Assembly: GCA_015179125.1 (NCBI GenBank)
Contig: WHVA01000027.1
Coordinates: 1-64,000, forward strand
DNA length: 64,000 bases
Source of the DNA: Gautieria morchelliformis
Lineage: Eukaryota; Basidiomycota; Agaricomycetes; Gomphales; Gomphaceae
Direction: 5' to 3'
Shown here: piece after piece, positions 44,045 to 54,505 of the stretch
Layout: every line of letters starts with the position of its first letter
Numbering within the stretch: position 1 is the first letter of the stretch
Position numbers and translations under genes: made by a program
Notes under the pieces: generated by a model
Seen by the model: only the letters and a program-made list of their open reading frames with translations
What the model was told of the DNA's origin: nothing
Database searches by the model: none

Positions 44045-45319
44045 TGTCAAGATTGGTTTTTAGGCGTTAATGTCGTGTATTAGTGAACACAGCGAATGCC
44101 CGAATAACTTGTGCGAATAAGTATGCCGTTCGGCGAATAAGTGAACCGACGAATGTTCACGAAACAAGAGGGTTGCCCGAACGGGGCTCGCCCTATCTAC
44201 AGTCATAGCGAAATAGCTCGCAGCACTTGACGACGTAGCGTGCAAGATATTGCGGAAGGGCTGTCTAAGTTTCGACGGTCCCTTCGCTGGCGAAGGTGCT
44301 CCTTCAGAGCCCTTCGCCAACAGCACAGAAAGTGGTTCGAAGGCTAAGGTAACGAAGATGAAGTATGAGAACTCACCAGTGATGCCTAAGTCCTTGGCTG
44401 GTTGAAGATAGAAATCTTCAAGGGGGGGCTCAAGACAATGATCACAGCAAGGTCAGGTTTGCACAAGATGGACGACGTATGATAATTGAACTGGGGAATA
44501 TACATGCGAATGTAAACTACTTATATCAAATACTCGTACGGTGTCAGCGAATAGGAAAGAGGCCGTCACGAGTCAGGGTTGGATAGGGGTGCGCAGTCAT
44601 GATACTAAGGAGATGGAATAAACATACAATAGAGTGAGGGAAGAATGCGAACATGAAACGACGGAGAGTAAAAGGGGGCGAAGGCACTTATGGACAAAAC
44701 CATGTCTTGGGACCCGCATACATGCTACCCTGCACGGACTCTTGGTCTACTGGGTTGATTCCGCACAGCCTATGGAGGGGATGTCCTGCGAACATACTTT
44801 GACCATACGAACGCCCAATGGGGTTGGATTTAAGAAGACGATGGGGTTAATGATGGACCTTCATGCCGGGTGAATGGTATCGATCGTTTTTGATGGTGTG
44901 CCTGCTGGCGAATGATGCGAGCAGCGAATAGCCGTTCGGAGAAATGCAAGGAAGGGCGAACAGAGGTGACATAGGGGAGGAGAGGTCGAGGTGGTGGGCG
45001 AAGCCGAGCGAACACTGAGGAGGAGTAGCGAAAGGGAAAATGGGGATACCAAGGTGCAAGAAATGCACAGGTCATGACAACCCAACTATTAGGACGCCAT
45101 CGGAAGAGGGTCGAGCAGAGGAGGTGGTAGGCCCAGTGATGACTGCCGAGTCAGTCCCAGGACGTCGATAGTGCGTTTGATGGCGCGGCTATGGTAGTTG
45201 GCGCAAACAGCGAGAGTTGGTTGCCGAACATAACAATGGTGATCGGAACGAACACGAAGGTGGGGTGAGAAAATAGGAAAACTGAGCTTCTGAGTATGGG
45301 AGATAAACCCGTCATGACA
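44045..45319. repeat. Solo LTR of the TGTCATGAC family in the satellite (1275 bp)
   Basis: Ends are TGTCAAGATTGG and CGTCATGACA, with the duplication CTCGG at 44040-44044 and 45320-45324. It is about 240 bp longer than its relatives. The extra part (45080-45319) repeats the terminal GTCATGACA, which suggests a secondary insertion or a longer subfamily. Confidence 0.88.
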
Positions 45320-45854
45320 CTCGGGTCCGATACTCAAGGGTCGGGCCCGCCTGGTCAACTACAATTTCTATCAAGGCCACTCGGGTCCGATACTCAAGGG
45401 TTGGACCCGCCTGGTCAACTACAATTTCTATCAAGGCCACTCGGGTCCGATACTCAAGGGTCGGACCCGCCTGGTCAACTACAATTTCTATCAAGGCCAC
45501 TCGGGTCCAATACTCAAGGGTCGGGCCCGCCTGGTCAACTACAATTTCTATCAAGGCCACTCAGGTCCGATACTCAAGGGTCGGGCCCGCCTGGTCAACT
45601 ACAGTTTCTATCAAGGCCACTTGGGTCCAATACTCAAGGGTCGGACCCGCCTGGTCAACTACAATTTCTATCAAGGCCACTCAGGTCCGATACTCAAGGG
45701 TCGGGCCCGCCTGGTCAACTACAATTTCTATCAAGGCCACTCGGGTCCGATAGTCAAGGGTCGGACCCGCCTGGTCAACTACAATTTCTATCAAGGCCAC
45801 TCGGGTCTGATACTCAAGGGTCGGACCCGTACAATTTCTATCAAGGCCACTCGG
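45320..45854. repeat. 60-bp satellite, last block (about 9 units)
   Basis: The array continues and ends abruptly in a shortened unit against kinase-derived sequence at about 45855. The full array before the two insertions had about 24 units. Confidence 0.93.
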
Positions 45855-45960
45855 TTTGCAATCATTTCCAGGCCAACACAAGTGCTATCACTTTTGCACT
45901 GACTTTGGACAGTTTGCCTCAGAGCCATTTGAAGAAGACACTGGTGTAGATCTGCAGTAG
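45855..45960 (+). pseudogene. 3'-terminal fragment of a second, inverted alpha-kinase copy
   Basis: The plus strand reads SFPGQHKCYHFCTDFGQFAS, then EPFEEDTGVDLQ and a stop. This parallels the main kinase C-terminus (SFPDQHECNHFC, GVDMH) at 33211-33320 on the other strand. Only about 35 codons remain before the satellite. The terminal inverted region of the element therefore included the kinase 3' end on both sides. Confidence 0.75.
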
Positions 45961-46417
45961 CACATGACCAGGGTTTTTTTTTCACTGCACACTGAATTTC
46001 ACTTAGCCATATTTTTTGTGATGGCTTATAATGCAACAGGACCTGTTATTTGTATTTATTTTATTTTATTTTTCACTTACAGTTTTAATTTCACTTAGCA
46101 TACAGTTTTAACTTCACTTCACGATCTTTTTTGGCCTATACCGGAGTAGCACATGATCAAATTTTTATTCATCGTACACCTTTATTTCACCCCAAGACTG
46201 TGTACAGTTTTAACTTCACTTAGCGATCTTTTTTGGCCTATACTGGAGTAGCACGTGATCAAATTTTTATTCATCGTACACCTTTATTTCACCCCAAGAC
46301 TGTGTTTATTATGATGTCTGGGGTCTAAGGGTTCATGCCGACTGATCCGCTGATAAATCGTGACCGACACAGTGGTGCGGCGGCTAAAAATGAAGCTGGT
46401 CAGTCCGGCTTTCCATA
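45961..46417 (-). repeat. Right terminal region of the 14.4-kb element
   Basis: The outer 107 bp (46311-46417) pair with the left end. Inside lie subterminal motifs AATTTCACTTAGC and ACAGTTTTAACTTCACTTAGC, and a roughly 105-bp direct repeat containing GATCTTTTTTGGCCTATAC (about 46120 and 46223). Segments at 45965-46050 are inverted counterparts of 33120-33210. Confidence 0.85.
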
Positions 46418-47203
46418 ATTTTGAACCCGCCCTCATGGATCCGTTCGGCACTCATCGACTGGGCTGACGATTATCACAATTTCATTTCCGAACTCCGCAG
46501 CAACTTCGGACCATTTGATATGGAAGCCGATGCGGAAAATGAACTCGATAAGCTTCGTATGAAAGACACTCATAAGATAGCTAAATACATCGTCACTTTC
46601 CAGCAGCTTGCTCCTCGAGTCCAATGGGGAGAAGCCGCACTCCAACGCCAATTCTACATGGGCTTGCCATCCCGGATCAAGGATGAAATTGCCCGCGTCG
46701 GAAAACCCGCCACTCTTACCGACCTCTGCAACCTTGCCCAATCCATCGATTCGCACTACTGGGAAAGACATTCCAAGATCGCTTGCGAAACTTCCGCCCA
46801 GAGCAAGAACGACAAGTCCTCCGACAAGAAGTCTGATAAAGACAACAAGAAGACCAATTCCGGAAACAACAACTCCAGAAACAACAACAACAACAACAGT
46901 TCCGGGTCCAACTCCGGCAACCGGAACAACACCACACCACACAACAACCAGGCCTCTGGTTCCAACACCAATGCCTGGAAGAGCACTCCGGACCTTTCCA
47001 ACAAACTTGGGAAGGATGGAAAACTAACCCCTGCAGAACGCCAGCGTTGCATGGACAACAACCTTTGCCTTTTCTGCAGCAAAGGCGGTCACGTCGCTCG
47101 CGATTGCATCCGAGCTTCTGCTTCCGCTGCCAAGGCCAAGGGCCACGCGGTGAAGACGGAAGAGAAATCTGAAGCGACTCCCATTACGGATGCAAAAAAA
47201 TAG
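46418..47203 (+). pseudogene. gag: Gypsy-3 Gag, C-terminal part with zinc knuckle
   Basis: After the 6-bp duplication the frame reads FEPALMDP and then needs a small shift near 46440 to enter SALIDWADDYHNFISELRSN. The capsid C-terminus AALQRQFYMGLPSRIKDEIA is followed by an asparagine-rich linker and the CCHC knuckle CLFCSKGGHVARDC. It continues the gag cut at 32019. Confidence 0.87.
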
Positions 47204-48951
47204 TCAGCAGTCCTCTGGCCTCCACATGAGCTGAGGGCTGTGTTGACCCCATTCGTGCGACTAACGAGGTTAAACTCAACGCATCCACTCTTTCGTCCTC
47301 CAACTCCCTCTCAGTTCCGCTTACTTCCGACATCATTTCCACACCCCCGTTTACAGCATTGATCGACTCTGGTTCGACTCATTGTTTCCTTGATTCCGAC
47401 TTTGTTTTGAAACATAAACTTCCGACCTGCAACATTCCGACAATTCCGCTCCGCCTTTTCAACAGGTCATCCAACACGGCAATTTCCCAGGCCGTGGACC
47501 TGTCTATCCGTTTTGCTACTGGGGACAACCATGAAGTTACATTTTACGTTACTCCGCTAGATGCTAGCTATTCCGTTGTACTAGGACACAATTGGCTCAC
47601 CCGCTATAATCCGTCGATTAACTGGGCATTGAGTCAGATACAGTTCCGTACCCCGGATCAACCTCCGTCTATTCCGACGTCGTCCGCAAAGATGGCCCAA
47701 GCCTCTTCTGCAACTCCACTCATGGATTCAGTTCCACACTCTGGTCCCACTTTAGCACCTCCGCCTCTCGAAGCTCCTCGAATTGCGCTCATCTCCACCA
47801 CCGCTTCCCGCGTATTGCAACAGCAAGAAGATACGACCATTTTCCAGCTTCACCTTTCCGATACGGTTTCAGTCAAGGCTCGTTCCGCCTCAACTTCCAC
47901 TCCGGTCAACATGAGCTCAGTTCCGGAAGAATATCGTGACTTCCCGGACGTGTTCAATAAGGCCAAAGCCGATAAACCTGCTGAACATCGACCTTACGAT
48001 CTGAAGATAGATTTGGAAGAAGGAGCATCTCCGCCCCTTGGACCGATCTACTCCCTTTCGCAGAGTGAACTCCAGACTCTCCGAGAGTTCATCGATGAAC
48101 ATCTCAACATGGGCTTTATCCGCCCTTCGCTGTCTCCACACGGCACTCCGGTCCTTTTCATCAAGAAGGATGGATCTCTCCGCCTCTGTGTCGATTTCCG
48201 CGGACTCAACGCCCTCACTAAGAAGGACAAATATCTGCTTCCGCACATTTCCGACCTCCTCGACACTCCCCGCAGAGTGAAGATCTACACCAAAATCGAC
48301 CTACGGCACACTTATCACCTTGTCCGCATCCGCGAAGGTGACAAGTGGAAAACCACTTTCCGCACCCGCTATGGTGCTTTTGAGTGGGTTGTCATGCCTT
48401 TTGGTCTAACCAATGCTCCCGCCGCTTTCCAGCGATTTATGAACGACGTATTTTCCGACCTCCTCGACATATGCGTTCTAGTCTACATTGACGACATCCT
48501 CATCTATTCCGACACACCGAAAAAACATTGGGAACATGTCCACGAAGTACTCCGCCATCTCCGCAAACACCACCTCTACGCAAAAGCAGAGAAATGCGAA
48601 TGGCATCGCGACACGGTCGAATACCTCGGCTACATCCTCTCTCCTACGGGTCTTACCATAGCAGAGGACAAGGTCAAGGCAATTCAAGAATGGCCAGAAC
48701 CCCGATGTGTTAAGGATGTGCAGTCTTTCCTTGGCTTCGCCAACTTTTACCGGCATTTCATTTACAACTTTTCTGACATTACTGTTCCGCTCAGGCGTCT
48801 CACCAGAAGGGTGCCCCATGGAATTTCACCCTGGAATGCCGTTCCGCATTTGAAGCCCTCAAAGCGGCCTTCACTACGGCTCCTATACTCGGTTTCTGGA
48901 TTCCTGATGCCCAACTTGTACTCGAAACCGACACTTCTGACTACGCACTAG
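47204..48951 (+). pseudogene. pol: Gypsy-3 protease and reverse transcriptase
   Basis: The protease loop is ALIDSGSTHCFLDSDFVL, with the second conserved segment VVLGHNWLTRYNPSINW. RT blocks are VLFIKKDGSLRLCVDFRGLN, KIDLRHTYHLVRIREGDKWK, MPFGLTNAPAAFQRFMNDVF and VLVYIDDILIYS with YIDD. A frameshift near 48805 precedes RNase H. Confidence 0.9.
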
Positions 48952-50901
48952 CCGCCATCCTTTCCATCATTTCCCCTGACGACTGAGAATTCATCCAATC
49001 GCCTTTCATTCCTGCACCTTTTCCGCCCCGGAACTCAACTACGACGTCCACGATAAGGAACTACTTGCGATTTTCGAAGCCTTCAAAATTTGGAGACACT
49101 ACCTCAAAGGTCCAACTTATCCGATCAATGTTGTAACAGATCATAAAAACCTTGAGTATTTCACGACTACTAAGATTTTGACTCGCCGTCAAGTCCGCTG
49201 GTCTGAATATCTCTCACAGTTCAACATGGTGATCCGTTGCCGCCCTGGAAAGCTCGGAGCAAAACCCGACGAGCTCACTAGATGTTGGGACGTCTACCCA
49301 AAAGAGGGAAGTAGCGACTATGCCAGCATTAACCCGCACAATTTCCGCCCAGTATTCTCGACTGAGCAGGTGGCATCGTCCCTGCATGCCACAGCATTGC
49401 AGTTTCCGCTACTCCGCGCCTCAATCATTATGGACACCAAGTCTCTCCATTCCGACATCCGTTCCGCACTTCATTCGGATCCCATCTCCGCAACCCACCT
49501 CGATGACCCAACCAGTCCTGGATGGTCCCTCAATTCCGACGGATTCCTCTGCTACAAGTCCCGGATCTACGTTCCGGACACCAACGATCTACGACTTCGC
49601 ATACTCCAGCAAAGCCACGATCATCCGCTCTCAGGACACCAAGGCCAAAACAAGACCCTCGACATAATCCGACGTACCTACACTTGGCCTCTTCTCCGCA
49701 CGATGGTCCAAGACTACTGCAAGTCATGCACCATCTGTATGCACGCCAAGCCCCAACGTCACAAACCCTACGGCCTCCTGAAGCAACTTCCGATACTGGA
49801 ACAACCATGGAATTTGATATCCATGGACTTCATTGAGAAACTTCCTAAGTCATCTGGCTATGATACCATTCTAGTTATCATTGACCGCCTCACAAAGCAG
49901 TCCATCTTTATTCCGACTTACGACACCATTACTTCCGCCCAGCTCGCACAGCTCTTCGTGCTCCACGTCTTTTCCAAGCACGGAATCCCCTCCCATGTCA
50001 CTTCCGACCGTGGATCGGAATTCGTGTCCTCCTTTTTCCGCACACTCGGCAAGGCTCTCGACATGAAGCTCCACTTCACTTCCGGTTATCATCCTGAAGG
50101 TGATGGACAAACGGAATGTACTAATCAGACCCTTGAGCAGTACCTCCACATCTATTGCAACTACCAACACAGCAATTGGTCCGACCTTCTTCCACTTGCG
50201 GAATTCGCTTACAACAATGTGCCTTCCATCACCACCGGAATTTCGCCCTTCTATGCCAACAAAGGCTATCACCCGAATCTCGCCATCCACCCTGAACGTG
50301 ACCTCGCCTCTGCCAGAGCCCGAGATTTCGTTGTGGAACTCGATGACCTTCACCAGCACCTCCGAGAGAACATTCCGCTGCACAAAAGAGATACCAAACC
50401 TCCGCCAATCGGAAACGACTTCCGCAACCGGCATTCGAGATTGGCGACAAAGTCTTCATCAAAGCTGAAAACTTCCGCACCACTCGTCCCTCAAAGAAGC
50501 TCTCTGAAAAATACCTTGGCCCTTATGAGATCATCGCTAAGGCCGGCAGTCGTTCTTTCACCCTCAGACTTCCTGACAATATGCGCGCAGTGCATCCGGT
50601 ATTCCACGTCTCCATGCTTGAGCCAGCAGTTCCGAATACAATTCCGAATCGAGAACAACCTCCGCCTCCGCCAGTCATCATCAACGGAGAACCGGAATAT
50701 GAGATCTCAGAAATTCTCAACTCCAAGCTCGACAGACAATACCGCTGCCAACTCCAGTACCTGGTCAAGTGGGCAGGCTATGAAAACACCGATGAAGAGA
50801 CTTCCTGGATTTCCGCCACGGAACTAGATCGCGCCTCTGACCTTGTCTCTGATTTTCACAAGTCATATCCTGATAAGCCTGGCCCCATTTCCGCGCCCTA
50901 G
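48952..50901 (+). pseudogene. pol: Gypsy-3 RNase H, integrase and chromodomain
   Basis: RNase H shows ETDTSDYALAAIL and VVTDHKNLEYF. The integrase zinc finger ends CTICMHAKPQRHKP, and the core has LISMDFIEKLPKSSGYD, SDRGSEFVSSFF and GDGQTECTNQTLEQYL. Frameshifts lie near 48985 and 50400. The last frame ends with MLEPAVPN and a chromodomain EYEISEILNSK, LQYLVKWAGYENTDEETSW. Domain order and the C-terminal chromodomain place it among chromoviruses. Confidence 0.9.
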
Positions 50902-51121
50902 TCAATTCCGACCCCACTTCCGATACCCTCATTTATTCTTACAGTTCTTAAGTCACAAAACAATTCCGATTAATATCCATTATGATATTTCCAACACTTC
51001 AAGAAATTACGTTACAAGTTTTTCGACCCCTACTCCTCCATCATAGTTTCCCCCTTGCCCTCGTTCTCCGCTTCCGGCCCTTCTTCCGCAGGTCCCACCT
51101 CCACATTCACCAACTCGGTCG

Positions 51122-52282
51122 CTACCTGTCCCTCATTTCCACCCCTTCGCTCGGACCCGCTTCCGCCCCATTCCCCTGCTCCCGCATTCGCGACTCCATT
51201 CGGTCCCGGACCGAATCGTTCCGCCATCGGAATTCCCAGTTTAGCTGCTCCAAGACTGTCGACATGACGGTCATCTGATTCTGGAACGACAGCACTTGAT
51301 GCTGCTGAAGTTCTATCATATCCGCCATGATGTCCCGGATTTCGTGCTGTGTTTTCCGCATGGACCTTAAAGACCTGGCAATATCGAGAAAGGGCGAGGC
51401 CATGGTGAAGCGGTTGAACACCGCTGCCTCCGACATTCCGGTTATCAGAAAGCCTCCGGCGGATTTTCCTCCGCTTGGTCCCGGTTTCAACTTAGGGGTT
51501 TCAGGCCCCTCGGTCTCTACCTTTCGCCCTTTCCGCTCCACCCTTGCGGCACAACCATCCACGATGCAGCGCCTCTTCTTGTCCCAGCACTGCTCGCAGG
51601 ACGTTTCCTGCGGATTCGTGGGCCACACGCAGTCCAGCCCTTTAGCCTCGCATGTGTCGCAAGGGGCCTTCTCCTCCTCACCGTCCCTTGTTTTCCGTTT
51701 CTTCATCGTGGGATTCTCCGGTCCCAATTCCCACAACCCCAGCATACAGGCCAATTTGTTCTTCCTGGCCTGTTGGAACTCGTCCGCCCTCCACTTTCGT
51801 TCCACAACAACGTTCAGCACGGGGGCAACTTCTTTTTGTTTCCCCCCCTTGCCCTCTGGGGGTGGCGTGCTTTCTGCCGTGCCTTCCGAACCCGAATCAG
51901 AATCGGATTCCACGATTTTCTGGATGCAATTTCCGTTACATTCCGGAACTCCTCATACAATGTTTCCGACTCACCCATTGTGTTCCTACCTTTTCATTGT
52001 GGCCTTGTCTTCTGCAGCTTTTTTGGCCGCGTCCCGTTTCCATTTCTCCTCGCGGTTACACGCCTCCTCCTCACGGCGTTTACGGTCTTTCTCCTCCTAC
52101 TCCTTCCATTCCTGGTCCCGACGCTCTTGTTCCTTGCGCTCCTCCTCTAGCCGTTCCTTCTCTTTCCACGCAGCTTCCTCGGCCGCTTGTTTTTCCGCCA
52201 GCTCCTTCTGCGCAAGCATGTCGTCAAAATATTTCTTCATCTCGGCGCTGGACATTTTAGAGAGGTCAGGTTGGAAGTTCAT
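51122..52282 (-). CDS. Antisense ORF of Gypsy-3: coiled-coil protein with a Zn2Cys6-like cysteine cluster
   Basis: It lies between the chromodomain and the 3' LTR and runs against the polyprotein. The first frame starts MNFQPDLSKMSSAEMKKYFD and is a Glu/Lys-rich coiled coil, with a stop at 52097. Charged sequence continues in shifted frames and then a 263-residue frame starts at 51913. That frame has CDTCEAKGLDC and CEQCWDKKRRC with ten residues between. This gives C-x2-C-x6-C-x10-C-x2-C-x6-C, the spacing of fungal Zn(II)2Cys6 DNA-binding domains. The C-terminus is amphipathic (SLRSMRKTQHEIRDIM). One or two disruptions between the halves could be introns or decay. Confidence 0.6.
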
Positions 52283-52389
52283 GGTGGACTAGGACAAAGA
52301 CGTGTTTGCTTCCCGCCTATCTTTTGAACTCCGACACATTTGTTCACAGGTCACGTGATCCGACTTGTGGTCTCGTGGGGCTCAACCTT

Positions 52390-52402
52390 AGAGGGGAGAT
52401 AC
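52390..52402 (+). other. Gypsy-3 polypurine tract
   Basis: AGAGGGGAGATAC directly precedes the 3' LTR start TGTTACAAACG. Confidence 0.75.
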
Positions 52403-52972
52403 TGTTACAAACGTACATTTCCGACTTCCAACCCTCAGTTCCGCAACACTTTCCGCCCCTCCGATATTTCCGACATCCCGCCCCTTGTTCTACTCCCTTG
52501 TTCTTTCGACTCTATTACTCGGACCCACCGGACCCGCTTCATCGTTCATCAAGATCACATATTCGGTCCACCTTGTAGTTCGTTGTCAGATATGTTTTCT
52601 GACCCCTTGTTCTTTGCCATTGTTTTACCTTACCCTGAACCCCCCTTGTAGTCCCATTGTTCCCAATTAGTTAGTTCCCACGTCTGTCTACCTGGCTTCC
52701 GCTCCCCCTGGAATTTGCTTAGTACCATCTCATTACATGTTGTCTCAGCTCTTTGTATAAAAGCCTCCCATGTATGTATGTTATTCTGCAATCAGATAAT
52801 CGCCTTCGATACTTGATTTCCTTCGCTCCATCTCCTGTTCTTAGCACAGCGAGTCTAGCAAGACCTCCATCTCTCCGCCTTCCACCTCAGTTCTGACTCA
52901 AGTTCCGACCAACCTTGAGTGCAGTACTTTCCGGCTTCCAACTCATTTCCGAAATACTTAGGATGATAGTTC
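52403..52972 (+). repeat. Gypsy-3 3' LTR (570 bp)
   Basis: It runs TGTTACAAACGTAC to GATGATAGTTCA. It is followed by TTGGGGGCGCAACCTATT, the same primer-like sequence that follows the 5' LTR, which is unexpected for a 3' LTR. A TATAAAAG box lies at about 52757. Confidence 0.87.
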
Positions 52973-52989
52973 ATTGGGGGCGCAACCTA

Positions 52990-53830
52990 TTGAGAGCAGC
53001 AGTGCTCAAAGTACTCCAGTGCCTGTATTTGGTGGAGACGCAGCCTAGAAAGTGCGTTGGCTAGTCACATCTGTTCCAAAGGCTCACCATGGTCCATGTT
53101 GCTGGTCAGTATTGCCTCTGTCACCCTTATTCTACGAGACTTCGACGGCGTGGCATATTCACACTCGGCCAATGACGCAGACAAGGAAATTCACATCTCT
53201 ACGCGGCATATCCAAGGTATTCCTCCGGCCTGTCCTGCCGTCATTCTTATATAGTTATTATCTACTCGACAGGATACGAAGCGCGGGCGCAACACGAGAT
53301 CCTGGGCATTCTCACCCGTGAAATGGTTCATTGTTTCCAGTATAACGCTAAAGGAACTTGTCCCGGCGGCTTCCTAGAGGGAATAGCTGGTATGACGACT
53401 CGTGTTTTTACCTGTCATTTTACCCCGACCTTTTTCATTCACAAAATTCAGATTTTGTGCGTCTCCGGGCTTGCCTCAACGCTCCGTACTGGAATACTAG
53501 TTTGCCATCCAATAGTGAGAATTGGGATGCCGGATATGAGCGCACGGCCTTTTTCCTTGTCTGGGTTGAGGTATGGCTTGCTTGTACTATTTCATGTCGT
53601 GCTGATCTGAGGATCTCGCCATCTGAGGATCGATCTCGCCTATGTCTATCGCCTGTTTCTTCAATGTGGCTCACATATCTTAGCAACAATTCGATGGAAT
53701 CGGTGGTGGGGTCGATAGAGCGTTGAATGAGGGGGTGCGCAATACCACGTATGACAATGGCCGGGTATGGAGGGATGTTACAGGACAAAGTGTTGAGCAT
53801 TGGTGGTTAGCTTACAAGAGGCCTTTCTAA
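52990..53830 (+). pseudogene. Basic secretory protein (BSP) family peptidase, 5'-truncated and active-site mutant
   Basis: Spliced segments match the BSP family: AAVLKVLQCLYLVE, SIASVTLILRDFDGVAYSHS and DADKEIHIS. After an intron at 53217-53271 comes HEILGILTREMVHCFQYNAK and GGFLEGIA. After a second intron comes DFVRLRACLNAPYW, WDAGYERTAFFLVWVE, and after a third, VDRALNEGVRNTTYD and TGQSVEHWW, ending at TAA 53828. The family's HExxH zinc motif appears as RExxH. The N-terminal part is missing, and the truncation coincides with the Gypsy-3 end. The family are putative secreted metallopeptidases. Confidence 0.75.
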
Positions 53831-54413
53831 TTTTAGAAGGTGCTCCAACATTTTCTTCCTCCTTTTATGTCTAACGTACCGGCAGGGCGTATTCACGTCG
53901 AAGCACTAACGCAGCACGATGTTCATTTATAATGATAGTCTACATAATCCACCATCAGTATGACCAGGAATTTGAAACTGTTCGAGTAGGGTTTTATAAA
54001 CATGTGCCTTCCCAGGCCCTGCGGCCCGGCTAGTCTCGAAGAGGCGGATTGAAGGCGACCTTCTTTGAATCCATTTCACGTTATTCTAGGTCCAGATCAT
54101 CAAGCACATGTATCCACGTTCAAAGACCTCCCAGGCATGGATGGCTCTGGGACTATCGGACAAGGCCAGGTGGATCGTGTGTATCGCAGTTCGCGTTTCC
54201 CTATCTCAGCCAGAACTTGTAAGGGAGCTTTATTGTCGTTGTATGCCTGAGTGTGGATATAATTAGCGGTTTCGCCTTCTAGATTCTCCTTGTGAAATCT
54301 AGCAGATAAATGAGATTCAGATGACACAGGAGAAGAGGCACAGATGATAGAATATCATTAGTTACATAACGTGACTGTGACGATGTCGATCGCTTTACTA
54401 CCTGTGGGTTAAC
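53831..54413. other. No recognised gene; duplicated upstream segment near the right end
   Basis: A minus-strand frame at 54100-54327 (FHKENLEGETANYIHTQAYN) is short and unrecognised. From about 54370 (GTGACTGTGACGATG) the sequence resembles 27393 and following, upstream of NLR copy A. This is therefore the far part of the duplicated NLR upstream region. Confidence 0.4.
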
Positions 54414-54505
54414 AGAGAGTATATGTTACCAATAATTATTAGGTCAGAATATTCCGGCGTAGCTAAAAATTACTGACTCAGCGTGAGAATTTTCTATCTC
54501 AGAAC

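Larger units (their letters stand above)
32020..46417. mobile_element. 14.4-kb TIR DNA element with alpha-kinase and DDE integrase genes
   Basis: The outer 52 bp at each end are perfect inverted repeats beginning TATGGAAAGCCGGACTGACC, and similarity continues to about 107 bp. The target was gag of Gypsy-3. A 6-bp duplication ATTTCG (32014-32019) / ATTTTG (46418-46423) flanks it, with one C-to-T difference. Inside are a minus-strand alpha-kinase gene, a plus-strand integrase-core gene and a 60-bp satellite array, plus an inverted 3' end of a second kinase copy near the right end. Subterminal AAGTGAAATTxAxxACTGTAC motifs recur at both ends. The known superfamily is uncertain; integrase-type recombinase and 6-bp duplication exclude hAT and PIF. 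Confidence 0.85.
30476..52972 (+). mobile_element. Gypsy-3, chromoviral Ty3/gypsy element split by a 14.4-kb TIR element
   Basis: The order is 5' LTR (truncated at its start), primer site, gag N-terminus, the TIR element at 32020-46417, gag C-terminus, protease-RT-RNase H-integrase-chromodomain (47300-50901), an antisense ORF (52282 to 51122) and the 3' LTR (52403-52972). At least three frameshifts break pol. Net length without nested insertions is about 7.7 kb. Confidence 0.9.

Noticed and set aside
38633..45854. Possible CRISPR-like array
   Set aside because: The whole 60-bp unit repeats with no unique spacers, and the genome is eukaryotic.
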